NCBI GenBank assembly: GCA_046349595.1
Contig: JAXMCA010000002.1
Location: forward strand, 1,240,001-1,304,000
Source: JACRLW01 sp046349595
GTDB taxonomy: Bacteria; Planctomycetota; UBA1135; UBA2386
DNA: 64,000 bases
Reading direction: 5' to 3'
Shown: positions 9,547 to 19,926 of the stretch, one piece after another
Layout: every line of letters begins with the position of its first letter
How positions within the stretch are numbered: the stretch's first letter is position 1
Position numbers and translations under genes: made by a program
Notes under the pieces: model-generated
Databases searched by the model: none
Seen by the model: only the letters and a program-made list of their open reading frames with translations
Told to the model about the DNA's origin: nothing

Positions 9547-9870
9547 ATGGCTCACGCCCACGAAACGCACGCGGCGCATCCGATCGTCGAGCAGGACCCG
9601 GCGCACGACGTCGACGGCAGGAAGCTCGCCCTGTGGCTCTTCGGCTCCACCGCCGGTGTGTTCATCACGGTCGGCATCCTTCTGCTGCTCTTCGAGCAGA
9701 TCATGCAGCACCAGCGGCACATCTCGGTCGAGCTCGCGGACACGCCCCAGCGCGATGCGCTGCGCGCCGCCGAGGAAGCGGATCTGTCCGGCAAGTCCGG
9801 AGCCAAGAGCATCGACGAGGCGATCCGGGCCTACGTCGAGAAGCACGGCGGCAAGCTCGACAAGCGCTGA
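9547..9870 (+). CDS. Small single-span membrane protein between ActF and SCO
   Basis: A 107-residue protein I do not recognise. It has a His-rich N-terminus (MAHAHETHAAHP), one hydrophobic helix at about residues 28-48 and a charged C-terminal half with a short repeat-free amphipathic segment (DEAIRAYVEKHGGK). It is inside the ACIII-caa3 operon, with 11 bases before it and 22 after it. The position suggests an assembly factor or accessory subunit of the supercomplex, possibly handling copper through the His residues; that is inference only. Confidence 0.75.
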   Translation: MAHAHETHAAHPIVEQDPAHDVDGRKLALWLFGSTAGVFITVGILLLLFEQIMQHQRHISVELADTPQRDALRAAEEADLSGKSGAKSIDEAIRAYVEKHGGKLDKR

Positions 9871-9892
9871 TTCCAGACGAGGAGGCGACCCC

Positions 9893-10762
9893 ATGCACCA
9901 TCTCCCGAGCGAACCGAGCAAGGCGCGGCACCTGAGGCCATGTGCGCTGCTCGCCGTCGCGATGATGGTGCTGCCTGGTGTCGTCGCGGCGCAGGGCATG
10001 GGGCTGCCTCCGGTGCTGAGCGAGGCCGCCCTCGTGAAGGACAAGCTGGGAGCGCGTGCGGCACTCGACGTCAGTCTGATCGACGAGAACTGCCACCTCT
10101 GCATCCCCGCCAAGGAGATCAGCGGCGAGCGGCCGGTCATCCTCAACCTCGGCTACTTCGGTTGTCCGGGTTTGTGTGGCGCGATCCTGAACACGCTGTT
10201 CGATCGCATGTCCCAAGCCGGGTTGGAGCCGGGACGTGACCTGGACCTGATCACCGTCAGCGTCCACCCCACGGAGCTTCCGGCACTCGCGGCGGACAAG
10301 AAGCACAACTACCTCGAGCACCTCGGTCATCCGGCCTGGGGTGACCGTTGGCATCTGCTGACGGGTGCCGAGGTGGAGACGAAGCGACTCGCGGAGAGCG
10401 TCGGCTGGGGATACCAGTACGACCCGCAGCAGGACGTCATCGATCACGCACCCGTGATCGTGATCCTGTCGCCCAAGGGTGTCGTCACCCGCTACATCGA
10501 TCCGCAGACCTCGAATCCGCAGACCCTGCGTCGCGCGATCATCGAGGCCGGTGAGGGCAAGGTCGGCAGCTTCATAGAGCAGCTCGTCGTCACCTGCCTG
10601 ACCTTCGATCCCCGCACCGGCCGCTACGAGGTCGCTGCGATGACCATCCTCCGGATCGGCGGCGCGATCACCGTGCTGGCGATCGCCACCATGATCTTCC
10701 TCCTCTGGCGAAGGGAGAAGCGCTTGCGCGCCACCGCCCTCCCTGCCGCCACCTCCGCCTGA
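9893..10762 (+). CDS. SCO1/SenC-family copper chaperone
   Basis: A 289-residue thioredoxin-fold copper chaperone for the CuA centre of cytochrome oxidase. It has a signal peptide (residues ~13-34), the metal-binding CPGLC near residue 100 preceded by GYFG, and the later His ligand in DHAPVIVI. A C-terminal membrane helix (about 253-272) anchors it. ATG 9893 is supported by GAGGAGG at 9878-9884; the open frame extends further upstream but overlaps the previous gene. It lies directly before ctaC, its presumed client. Confidence 0.9.
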   Translation: MHHLPSEPSKARHLRPCALLAVAMMVLPGVVAAQGMGLPPVLSEAALVKDKLGARAALDVSLIDENCHLCIPAKEISGERPVILNLGYFGCPGLCGAILNTLFDRMSQAGLEPGRDLDLITVSVHPTELPALAADKKHNYLEHLGHPAWGDRWHLLTGAEVETKRLAESVGWGYQYDPQQDVIDHAPVIVILSPKGVVTRYIDPQTSNPQTLRRAIIEAGEGKVGSFIEQLVVTCLTFDPRTGRYEVAAMTILRIGGAITVLAIATMIFLLWRREKRLRATALPAATSA

Positions 10763-10780
10763 GCCCGACCCGAGTTCCCC

Positions 10781-11728
10781 GTGATTGCCTTCCAAGACCC
10801 GCTGGGCCAGTTGCCGCCGCAGGCGTCCACGTTCGCGGCTGACACCGACGCGCTGTTCTACTTCCTGACCTGGGTGAGCCTGGCGTCGTTCGCACTGATC
10901 GTCTTCCTGCTCATCTACTCGTCGATCCGCTGGCGCAGGAAGACGCCCGACCAGCCTGCGGCCTCGGACGTCACCCACAACACGCGCCTCGAGGTGATCT
11001 GGACGCTGATCCCGTCCGTGATCGTCATCATCGTCTTCGCGTGGGGGTTCAAGGGGATCAAGCCGCAGCAGGTCGCGCCGTCGGACGCCAGGAAGTACCG
11101 CGCGACCGCTCGGATGTGGGGCTGGGATCTCTACCACCCAGGCGCGCAGAAGTCGGCCGGAGAACTTTGGTTCGAGGTCAACAAGCCGGCGATGGTCCAG
11201 TTGACCAGCGAAGACGTGCTGCACGCCTTCTTCATCCCCGCGTTCCGCATCAAGCGCGACGTGGTGCCCGGCTTCCGCAACCAGATCTGGTTCGAGCCCA
11301 CGCTCATCGGTGACTACACCCTCTATTGCGCCGAGTACTGCGGGACCAACCACTCGCAGATGCGCCGCATCGTGCACGTGGTGAGTGCCGAGGACTACGC
11401 GAAGAAGCCGTGGGACGTGTTGCCGAAGACGCCGGAGGGACGCGGCGAGTACTACTACAACAACAAGGGATGCCTCGCCTGCCACGCGCACGTCGCGAAC
11501 GCACTCCCGGGCGTGGGGCCGAACTTCTGGGGCATCTACGGTCGCAAGGGCCGACTCGCGGACGGCTCCGAGTACACGGCCGACGACGCCTATCTCACCG
11601 AGTCGATCCTCTACTCGCAGAACAAGATCGTGCAGGGCTTTGGGCCGCCGAGCCTCATGCCGAGTTTCGCGACGACACCGAAGGACGAAGTCGAAGACAT
11701 CATTGCCTGGATGAAGACCCTGAAGTGA
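10781..11728 (+). CDS. ctaC: caa3 oxidase subunit II with fused cytochrome c
   Basis: A 315-residue CuA subunit. Two membrane helices (about residues 28-48 and 70-90) precede a cupredoxin domain with CuA ligands His148, Cys183, Glu185, Cys187, His191 and Met194 (CAEYCGTNHSQM). A C-terminal cytochrome c domain has CLACH at 231-235 and a Met in SLMPSF. This fusion defines caa3-type enzymes, which accept electrons from ACIII cytochromes. Start GTG 10781. It follows sco by 18 bases. Confidence 0.93.
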   Translation: MIAFQDPLGQLPPQASTFAADTDALFYFLTWVSLASFALIVFLLIYSSIRWRRKTPDQPAASDVTHNTRLEVIWTLIPSVIVIIVFAWGFKGIKPQQVAPSDARKYRATARMWGWDLYHPGAQKSAGELWFEVNKPAMVQLTSEDVLHAFFIPAFRIKRDVVPGFRNQIWFEPTLIGDYTLYCAEYCGTNHSQMRRIVHVVSAEDYAKKPWDVLPKTPEGRGEYYYNNKGCLACHAHVANALPGVGPNFWGIYGRKGRLADGSEYTADDAYLTESILYSQNKIVQGFGPPSLMPSFATTPKDEVEDIIAWMKTLK

Positions 11729-11747
11729 CCGCCGAGAACGCACAGCG

Positions 11748-13385
<1,638 letters not shown>

Positions 13386-13386
13386 C

Positions 13387-14082
13387 ATGAGCCACGCCAC
13401 AGTCGTCACCCCGACGCCCGACGGCGGCTTCCAGACCCACGCCGTCGCGCATCACTTCAAGACCGCGGAGCAGGAGTACCAGGCGGCGAAGTTCGCCTTC
13501 TGGCTGTTCCTCGTCACCGAAGTGATGCTCTTCGGTGGGCTGTTCGCCGCGTACGTCTACTACCACTACGTCTACGGCGAGTCGTTCAAGGCCGGCGGTT
13601 CGCTGCTGGACTGGAAGCTCGGTGCGCTGAACACGATGTTCCTGCTCACCAGCTCGTGGACGATGGCGAACGGCGTCCGCGCATCGCAGATCAGCGCGCA
13701 GAAGGAGATGGTCCGCTGGCTGCTGCTGACCATCCTGCTCGCCGGTGGCTTCATGGTGGTCAAGTACATCGAGTACTCCGCCAAGTACGAACACGGCATC
13801 TTCCCCTTCACGATGCTGTGGGAGCCGCACGGCCATTACGCCGAGGTCCTCGCAGGCCACGCGCACCCGCGGCTGTTCTTCGCGATCTACTTCACCATGA
13901 CGGGCATCCACGGTGTGCACGTGCTGGTCGGGATGATCGCCATCGGCTGGTTGGTGTGGCGTGGCCGGCAGGGTCGCTTCCACTCCGGCTGGTACATCCC
14001 TGTCGACCTGATCGGCCTCTACTGGCACGTCGTCGACATCATTTGGATCTTCCTGTTCCCGCTCCTCTACCTGGTGCCGTGA
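13387..14082 (+). CDS. ctaE: Cytochrome c oxidase subunit III
   Basis: A 231-residue membrane subunit of the oxidase with about six helices in the central and C-terminal parts. The segments TGIHGVHVLVGM and LYWHVVDIIWIFLFPLLY are typical of the family; the WHVVDIIW helix with its conserved Trp, His and Asp ends the protein. The stop overlaps the next start by one base (TGATG), and the previous stop lies one base upstream, so the genes are tightly coupled. Confidence 0.93.
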   Translation: MSHATVVTPTPDGGFQTHAVAHHFKTAEQEYQAAKFAFWLFLVTEVMLFGGLFAAYVYYHYVYGESFKAGGSLLDWKLGALNTMFLLTSSWTMANGVRASQISAQKEMVRWLLLTILLAGGFMVVKYIEYSAKYEHGIFPFTMLWEPHGHYAEVLAGHAHPRLFFAIYFTMTGIHGVHVLVGMIAIGWLVWRGRQGRFHSGWYIPVDLIGLYWHVVDIIWIFLFPLLYLVP

Positions 14083-14468
14083 TGGCGAACGCTTCCCACG
14101 ACTCCCACGACAGCCACGGTGCTCACGGCGGAACCGTCGTCGATCACTCCCACCACACCCACGTCTCGGGCTTCTCGACCTTCCTGCGCATCTACGGTGC
14201 GCTGTGCTTCCTGACGATCATCACGGTGGCCGCGTCCCGAGTGGACTTCGGTCCGGCCAACATGCTCATCGCGGTGGCGATCGCAACCGTGAAAGCCAGC
14301 TTGGTGATGACCTTCTTCATGCACTTGAAGTGGGACACCGCGATGAACAACATCGCGTTCATCGGCTCCTTCATCTTCCTGTCGCTGCTGTTCCTGTTCA
14401 CGATGGCCGACGTGGCCACGCGTGGAATGGCGGAACCACTGCAGATGTCGCCGTTCCCGCTCAACTGA
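14082..14468 (+). CDS. ctaF: Cytochrome c oxidase subunit IV-like protein
   Basis: A 128-residue small membrane subunit. It has a strikingly His/Ser/Asp-rich N-terminus (about nine His in the first 35 residues), then three hydrophobic helices (about 42-58, 66-90 and 97-118). The segment VKASLVMTFFMHLKW is a recognisable mark of prokaryotic subunit IV. ATG 14082 shares a base with the ctaE stop. It is the last gene of the 12.6-kb respiratory operon. The His-rich tail could bind metal, but many such subunits have one. Confidence 0.85.
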   Translation: MANASHDSHDSHGAHGGTVVDHSHHTHVSGFSTFLRIYGALCFLTIITVAASRVDFGPANMLIAVAIATVKASLVMTFFMHLKWDTAMNNIAFIGSFIFLSLLFLFTMADVATRGMAEPLQMSPFPLN

Positions 14469-14549
14469 CGGCGGCAACAGTCTTGCCGGAAGGACGGCTC
14501 GTCGGGACACCGGCGGGCCGTTCGTCTTCGTAGGAAACCGCAACCGAGG

Positions 14550-17411
14550 ATGCGCTCCGCCTGGTTCGATGCCACCTACCTGCACGCGCGGCGTCCGAGT
14601 GATGCCCGGGTGGCCTTCTTCTGTCATGAGGGGCCCACTGCGATTCCGGCGCATCTGCCGGGCGTGCGGGAAGAGGAGTTCGAGGACATCGAGATCGAGG
14701 TCCTGTTCCCGACCGATGAGGAGTCGCTCGCTCCCCTGACCCCGGCGGGTTTCGCCGGTCGTCACGGCGCTGCCCGCCTCAGCCCGGCGTTGTGGCGCAT
14801 TCCCGCCAAGGCGCTGCCCCTGACTCGCGCCATCCCCCTGCTCGCAGGATTGCAGCCGGACCGTGGGCAACCCGGACTCTCCTTCCTGCTCGCGGCCGCA
14901 CGTCTCGCGCTCGCGATCCTCGAGCGTGGCGAGTTCGCGGTCCTGGAGACCCCTTCGCTGCTCCGCGTCGCTCCGGTGTGGAACGAGGTCTCGCTGCGCT
15001 GTCTCGCCGGAATCGCCGAGCTCGCCCCCGGCGTCCTGCGCACCGCACGCTTCGCGATGGAAGACGCCGCGGTCTACGCGGTGACGTCGCGCAACCTCGC
15101 GGTCAGTGTGGTCGGCTTCGCCGTCGACGCCTGCTCCGGGGACCACGTCGCGCAGCACGCGAAGGCCGAGCGGATCCCTACGAGTTTCCAGGAGAGCCGC
15201 CCTCAGCCGGCGATCGAGGTCCTGGTCCCGGAGCATCCACTGGAGGATGGTTCGTCGTGGGCCGTGCAGCTCTTGTTGCGTCCCGCTCCCGGCCTCGCGA
15301 TCGGCTATCCGCTCGAGGACTACAAGCAGCGACTGGTCCGCGATCCTCTCCCCGACCCGCTCGCACTCCAGAGCCTGCAGGCGGTGGAGGAGCACCTCGC
15401 CGAGATCGCGCATCGTGTGCCGGCGATCCACCGTGCGATGAACGTCGCCGGTGGACGTGCGTCGCTCGAACGCAACGAACTCGACCAGCTGCTCGATCAC
15501 CTGACGCTTCTGGAGACGGAAGGCTGCGCCGTGACCCTCCCCGGCGTGGAACGCATCCAGCGCCTGTCCGCGGTGGTCACGCTCAAGGAAGTGGGCGACA
15601 CCGCCGGCGAGACGCGCCCATGGTTCGACTTCCGCTGGTCGCTGGCTCTCGGTGATCGCGAGCTCGACGAGCAGGAGTTCCGCACGCTGGTCGACACCAA
15701 GGCACCGGTGGTGTTCCTCGAGCGTGGAGCGGTGTTGCTGACCAAGAGCGATCGCGATGCCCTCGCGGCGTTCAGCAAGCGCGGCCGCGACTCCGGCGAG
15801 CGGATCTCCTTCTTCGAAGCGATCCGCCTCAAACTCGGCGGCGCCACACATCTGCACGGTCTCGCCCTCGAGCGGATGGAGGGCGGCGAGCGTCTGGAAC
15901 AGCTCGTGGCCAATCTCGAGAATGCGCGCAAGGTCGAGGAGCGTGTCACGCCCGCGGAGTTCGTCGGCGAACTGCGTCCGTACCAGCGACGCGGTCATGC
16001 CTGGGTCCACTTCCTGATCGATCAGGGCTTCGGTGCCTGCCTCGCCGACGACATGGGTCTCGGCAAGACCGTGCAGGCAATCGCGGTGATTCTCGACTGG
16101 CTGCGGCGGCTGGAGAAACACGGCGCCATCCTTCTGGTGTGTCCGGTCAGCGTGCTCGGCAACTGGCGTCGCGAGATCGCGCGCTTCTCGCCGAATCTGC
16201 GCAGCATCCTCCATCACGGGAAGGGGCGCGCCGAGACCGCCGAGGAGTTCGCGGCGATGGTGGCGCAGCACGACGTGGTCCTCACCAGCTACAACCTGCT
16301 GCAGCGGGACTCCGAGCTGTTCCTCTCGCGCACCTGGGAGGGCGTGATCCTCGACGAGGCGCAGAACATCAAGAACCCGGCGACGCAGCAGTCGCAAGCT
16401 GCCCGGCAGTTGCGCGGCAACTTCCGATTGGCCCTCACCGGCACGCCGCTCGAGAACCGTCCGCTCGATCTGTGGTCGATCATGGACTTCCTCAACGAGG
16501 GGCTCCTGTCAACGCGGTCGAACTTCATGCACACGCTCGAGCACCCGATCGTGAAGCAGCGGAGCAAGAGCAGCGCGTCGACGCTCGGTCGATTGGTCCG
16601 TCCGTTCGTGCTGCGTCGGCTCAAGACGGATCCGGAGATCGTCACCGATCTCCCCGAGAAGTCGGAGCAGGTGGTCGCGGCCCGTCTCACGCGCGAGCAA
16701 GCTGTGCTCTACGAGGCGGTGGTCCGCAAGGGACTTCGCGAGGTCGAGAACGCGAAGGAGGGCATCCAGCGACGCGGTGCGATCCTCACCACGCTGCTTC
16801 GCCTGAAGCAGGTGTGCAACCACCCGGCACACTACCTCGGAGACGGTTCCTCGCTTCCGACGCGCTCCGGCAAGCTCGACCTCCTCACCGAGATGATCGA
16901 AGAGGCACTGGAGGAGGGTGATCGCTGCCTGATCTTCACGCAGTTCAAGGAGATGGGTGCGCTGGTGAAAACGCATCTCGAAGAGGTGGTCGGCGGACCC
17001 GTCCTCTTCCTTCACGGCGGTGTTCCGCAGAAGGACCGCGAGGAGATGGTCGCGCGGTTCCAGAGCGGCACCCCGGACGCACCGCGGAACTTCGTGCTGT
17101 CGCTGAAGGCCGGCGGAACCGGTCTGAACCTGACCGCTGCGAATCGCGTCTTCCACTTCGATCGCTGGTGGAACCCGGCGGTGGAAGACCAGGCGACGGA
17201 CCGAGCCTTCCGCATCGGTCAGTCGCGAAACGTGTTCGTCCACAAGTTCGTGTGCATCGGCACGCTCGAGGAGCGCATCCAGGCGATGCTCGAGCGCAAG
17301 CGCGAGGTCGCGAATGCCCTGCTCGGCGCCGGCGAATCCTGGCTCACGGAACTGTCGAACGAGGAGCTGCGCCGGTTGATCGTCCTCGATCGCAAGGAGG
17401 CCCTGGCGTGA
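14550..17411 (+). CDS. SNF2-family DEAD/DEAH ATPase
   Basis: A 953-residue Swi2/Snf2-type DNA translocase. Residues ~1-450 form an N-terminal region typical of bacterial HepA-like SNF2 proteins. The two RecA lobes follow: Walker A DDMGLGKT at 500-507 (Lys506), the DEAQ box at 602-605, LTGTPLENR, and in the second lobe FDRWWNPAVEDQATDRAFRIGQ-type motifs V/VI. Such proteins remodel or displace protein-nucleic acid complexes; the bacterial role is mostly unknown. It starts 81 bases after the oxidase operon and overlaps the SWIM gene by four bases (GTGA), so the two products probably act together. Confidence 0.9.
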   Translation: MRSAWFDATYLHARRPSDARVAFFCHEGPTAIPAHLPGVREEEFEDIEIEVLFPTDEESLAPLTPAGFAGRHGAARLSPALWRIPAKALPLTRAIPLLAGLQPDRGQPGLSFLLAAARLALAILERGEFAVLETPSLLRVAPVWNEVSLRCLAGIAELAPGVLRTARFAMEDAAVYAVTSRNLAVSVVGFAVDACSGDHVAQHAKAERIPTSFQESRPQPAIEVLVPEHPLEDGSSWAVQLLLRPAPGLAIGYPLEDYKQRLVRDPLPDPLALQSLQAVEEHLAEIAHRVPAIHRAMNVAGGRASLERNELDQLLDHLTLLETEGCAVTLPGVERIQRLSAVVTLKEVGDTAGETRPWFDFRWSLALGDRELDEQEFRTLVDTKAPVVFLERGAVLLTKSDRDALAAFSKRGRDSGERISFFEAIRLKLGGATHLHGLALERMEGGERLEQLVANLENARKVEERVTPAEFVGELRPYQRRGHAWVHFLIDQGFGACLADDMGLGKTVQAIAVILDWLRRLEKHGAILLVCPVSVLGNWRREIARFSPNLRSILHHGKGRAETAEEFAAMVAQHDVVLTSYNLLQRDSELFLSRTWEGVILDEAQNIKNPATQQSQAARQLRGNFRLALTGTPLENRPLDLWSIMDFLNEGLLSTRSNFMHTLEHPIVKQRSKSSASTLGRLVRPFVLRRLKTDPEIVTDLPEKSEQVVAARLTREQAVLYEAVVRKGLREVENAKEGIQRRGAILTTLLRLKQVCNHPAHYLGDGSSLPTRSGKLDLLTEMIEEALEEGDRCLIFTQFKEMGALVKTHLEEVVGGPVLFLHGGVPQKDREEMVARFQSGTPDAPRNFVLSLKAGGTGLNLTAANRVFHFDRWWNPAVEDQATDRAFRIGQSRNVFVHKFVCIGTLEERIQAMLERKREVANALLGAGESWLTELSNEELRRLIVLDRKEALA

Positions 17412-18118
17412 GGGAGAGCCGCAACGTGCCGGCCGGCGAACGTTGGCGCCGCATCGTGTGCCCGACGGGTGACGTGGGCGAACTCGAACGTGCGCTCGCA
17501 ACCTTGCCGTCGGTCCGCAACCCACGCCTGCGCGTGCAGGCCGGCGCGATCCAGGCCGAATTGGAAGGGGCGATGGGCGCCCTTCACGAAGTCAGCATCC
17601 ACGTGCCGATGCTGCCATCCCGCATCTGGACGCAGGTGGTCCGCGCGCTGCGTCGCTCCGCGTCCATGCGCGAGCAGCTCGGGCAAGGGCTCGTGCCGCG
17701 CGCCTTCGACCGGCTGATCGCGCGCATCGCCGGGGAACCGGTGTTCCCCGAGCCGCGCCGCATCACCAGCGCATGCACCTGCCGCGAGAACGAGCGGCCC
17801 TGCCGCCACATCCTCGCGTTGCACGAGATGTTCGCGCGGCGTCTCGACGACCGCCCCTGGGAACTCCTGGTGATGCGCGGTGTCGACCTGCCCAACCTGC
17901 TCGACGCCTCGGAGCGACCTCCCGATCCGTCGGAACTGATCGCGCTCGCGTTCGGCGCCAAGGAGGAACCGATCGTGGTCCCCGACGGCGAAGGCTTCGA
18001 ACTCGAGGCGACTTTCTCGCCACTCGGCGTGCGTCGACTGCTCGGCGCCGACCAGGAGACCAAGCTGCAGATCGTGCTCGACGCGATCGAGTCCTACCGC
18101 ACTGCAGCGCGCGGCTGA
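17408..18118 (+). CDS. SWIM zinc-finger protein
   Basis: A 236-residue protein with one SWIM-type zinc finger, CTCRENERPCRHILAL, matching CxCx(n)CxH at about residues 120-131. SWIM fingers bind DNA or protein and are found beside, or fused to, bacterial SNF2 ATPases. Start GTG 17408 overlaps the SNF2 stop, giving a two-gene unit. No other domain is recognised; the C-terminal part is predicted soluble and rich in Leu and Glu. It is likely the targeting subunit of the ATPase. Confidence 0.85.
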   Translation: MRESRNVPAGERWRRIVCPTGDVGELERALATLPSVRNPRLRVQAGAIQAELEGAMGALHEVSIHVPMLPSRIWTQVVRALRRSASMREQLGQGLVPRAFDRLIARIAGEPVFPEPRRITSACTCRENERPCRHILALHEMFARRLDDRPWELLVMRGVDLPNLLDASERPPDPSELIALAFGAKEEPIVVPDGEGFELEATFSPLGVRRLLGADQETKLQIVLDAIESYRTAARG

Positions 18119-18479
18119 TCTACCACTCTGGAGGATTCGCGCGGCACGCGCGGATTCTCGTGAGCAGTCGATGCCAGCAGGACCGACAGCGCGGCCGAGT
18201 GCCTCGGGGTGCGGTGAGCGAAGCGAGCCGCACTCCTTCGGTTGCGGCAGGAGGCCGCGCTGAGAGCCCGAGGAGAAGCCCATGACACGGGCTCTCAGAG
18301 GCTTGCTGGTGGCCGCATGCGCGGCCACGCAGAGATCGAGAGACCAATGGTCTCTCGATCTCTGCGGCGCGGAACTCCGTTCGCGGACGTGGATTCGGGG
18401 TGGACTTGGCGCAGGTCCTCCGATTTCCTGGCGCGATGCGCAACCGTCCGAACGTGGTCGTGCCACGGAGCCACTCGTC
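18119..18479. repeat. Intergenic block of strong inverted repeats before nhaD
   Basis: This 361-base gap has no credible gene but at least five hairpins: CGCGCG-GCA-CGCGCG at 18138-18152; GTGCGG/CCGCAC at 18210-18215 with 18228-18233; TGAGAGCCCG/CGGGCTCTCA at 18261-18270 with 18288-18297; GTGGCCGC-ATGC-GCGGCCAC at 18309-18328; and a near-perfect palindrome at 18328-18366 with 19-base arms and one central base. The long palindrome would form a very stable cruciform or RNA stem. Open frames crossing it exist only because it is GC-rich. It resembles a composite REP-type element. The last ~110 bases carry the nhaD ribosome site. Confidence 0.75.
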
Positions 18480-19820
18480 GTGATCGGCTCCGTCGACAGC
18501 GGGCTCGATCTCACAGGCTCGACGCTCGGACTCCTCTCCGTCGGGGTCTTCGTTCTCGCCTACGTGCTCGTCGTTCTCGAGGACGTCATCCACCTCCGCA
18601 AGTCGAAGCCGGTGGTGATCGCCGCGGGCGTGATCTGGTTGTTCGCCGCGATCGCGATCCACGCCGGCGTGCCGGCGGAGCACCAGCCGAAGGTGGAGGA
18701 GCTGGTGCAGCACCACGTCGCCGAGTTCGGTGCGTTGTTCCTCTTCCTGATGGTCGCGATGACCTACATCAGCGCGATCGCGAGGAGGAACGTGTTCCTC
18801 AAGATCAACGCGAAGCTCCTCTCGGCGGGGCTCGGCTATCGCGCCGTGTTCTGGACGACCGGGGCGCTTTCGTTCGTGATCTCGCCGGTGGCCGACAATC
18901 TGACGACGGCACTCCTGATGGGTGCGGTCGCGACGACGGTCGGTCGTGGGAGTCCACGCTTCATCAGCCTGGCCTGCATCAACATCGTCGTCGCGGCCAA
19001 TGCGGGAGGTGCGTTCTCGCCCTTCGGCGACATCACGACGTTGATGGTCTGGCAGGCGGGGAAGGTCGAGACCCTGCAGTTCTTCCAACTGCTGCTGCCT
19101 TCGATCGTCAACTGGCTGGTGCCGGCCGTGCTGATGAGTTTCGCGTTGCCGAAGGGACGTCCGACGTCGGCTGCGTCGGAGGTCGATCTCCTGCCCGGCT
19201 GGCTGGCGGTCATCGTGATGTTCGTGGCGACCATCGCCACCGCCGTGGTCTTCCACACCTCGTTCGGTCTGCCTCCCTTCCTCGGCATGACCACCGGTCT
19301 CGGATACCTGATGTTGTGGAGCTACGTGCGCCGCCGACTGGCGCATCGCAAGGGCGACGACAGCGCGGTCGACGTCTTCGAAAACGTGGCGGAGGTGGAG
19401 TGGGACACGCTGCTGTTCTTCTTCGGGGTGATCCTCTGCGTCGGCGCGCTCGGGGAACTCGGCTACCTTCACCTCGCGTCGAGCTGGCTGTACGGGACCG
19501 ACGGATCGCAGGCGACCATGGCCAACGTCGGAGTGGGCCTCATCTCCGCGGTGCTCGACAACGTGCCGGTGATGCTCGCGGTGCTCGGCATGAACCCGAA
19601 CATGGGCGACGGATCGACGGAGGCTGTCCACCAGTGGCTCCTGGTGACCCTGACGGCAGGGGTCGGCGGTTCGCTCCTCTCCGTGGGCTCGGCAGCCGGC
19701 GTCGCGCTGATGGGTTCGGCGCGCGGCCAGTACACCTTCTTCAGTCACCTGCGCTGGACACCTGCGGTCGCGCTCGGCTACGTGGCATCGATCGCCACGC
19801 ACGCGTGGCTGAACGGGTGA
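18480..19820 (+). CDS. nhaD: Na+/H+ antiporter NhaD
   Basis: A 446-residue antiporter of the ion-transporter superfamily, with about 12 membrane helices. Motifs typical of NhaD are present: FVISPVADNLTTALLMG, NIVVAANAGGAFSPFGDITT and, near the end, LISAVLDNVPVMLA. The paired Asn-Thr segments belong to the two inverted halves that bind Na+. Longer in-frame starts exist to 18282, but they would translate the palindrome block; GTG 18480 with GGAG at 18467-18470 gives the normal length. It exports sodium and supports pH homeostasis. Confidence 0.93.
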   Translation: MIGSVDSGLDLTGSTLGLLSVGVFVLAYVLVVLEDVIHLRKSKPVVIAAGVIWLFAAIAIHAGVPAEHQPKVEELVQHHVAEFGALFLFLMVAMTYISAIARRNVFLKINAKLLSAGLGYRAVFWTTGALSFVISPVADNLTTALLMGAVATTVGRGSPRFISLACINIVVAANAGGAFSPFGDITTLMVWQAGKVETLQFFQLLLPSIVNWLVPAVLMSFALPKGRPTSAASEVDLLPGWLAVIVMFVATIATAVVFHTSFGLPPFLGMTTGLGYLMLWSYVRRRLAHRKGDDSAVDVFENVAEVEWDTLLFFFGVILCVGALGELGYLHLASSWLYGTDGSQATMANVGVGLISAVLDNVPVMLAVLGMNPNMGDGSTEAVHQWLLVTLTAGVGGSLLSVGSAAGVALMGSARGQYTFFSHLRWTPAVALGYVASIATHAWLNG

Positions 19821-19926
19821 TGCTTCGTCGCGGCGTGTCGGCAAGGGAGGCCCGGGCCGCGGGGTACGCCTCGGCCGTCCGACCTCCGGATCGTCGCCTC
19901 GCGCGACGATCGCCGGTCCCGTCGAC

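Noticed and set aside
9701..11743. 680-codon minus-strand frame opposite sco and ctaC
   Set aside because: Antisense shadow; the plus-strand SCO and CuA proteins are intact.
18282..18479. Early start of nhaD giving 66 more residues
   Set aside because: The extension translates the palindromes and is not similar to NhaD; GTG 18480 has GGAG and gives the normal length.
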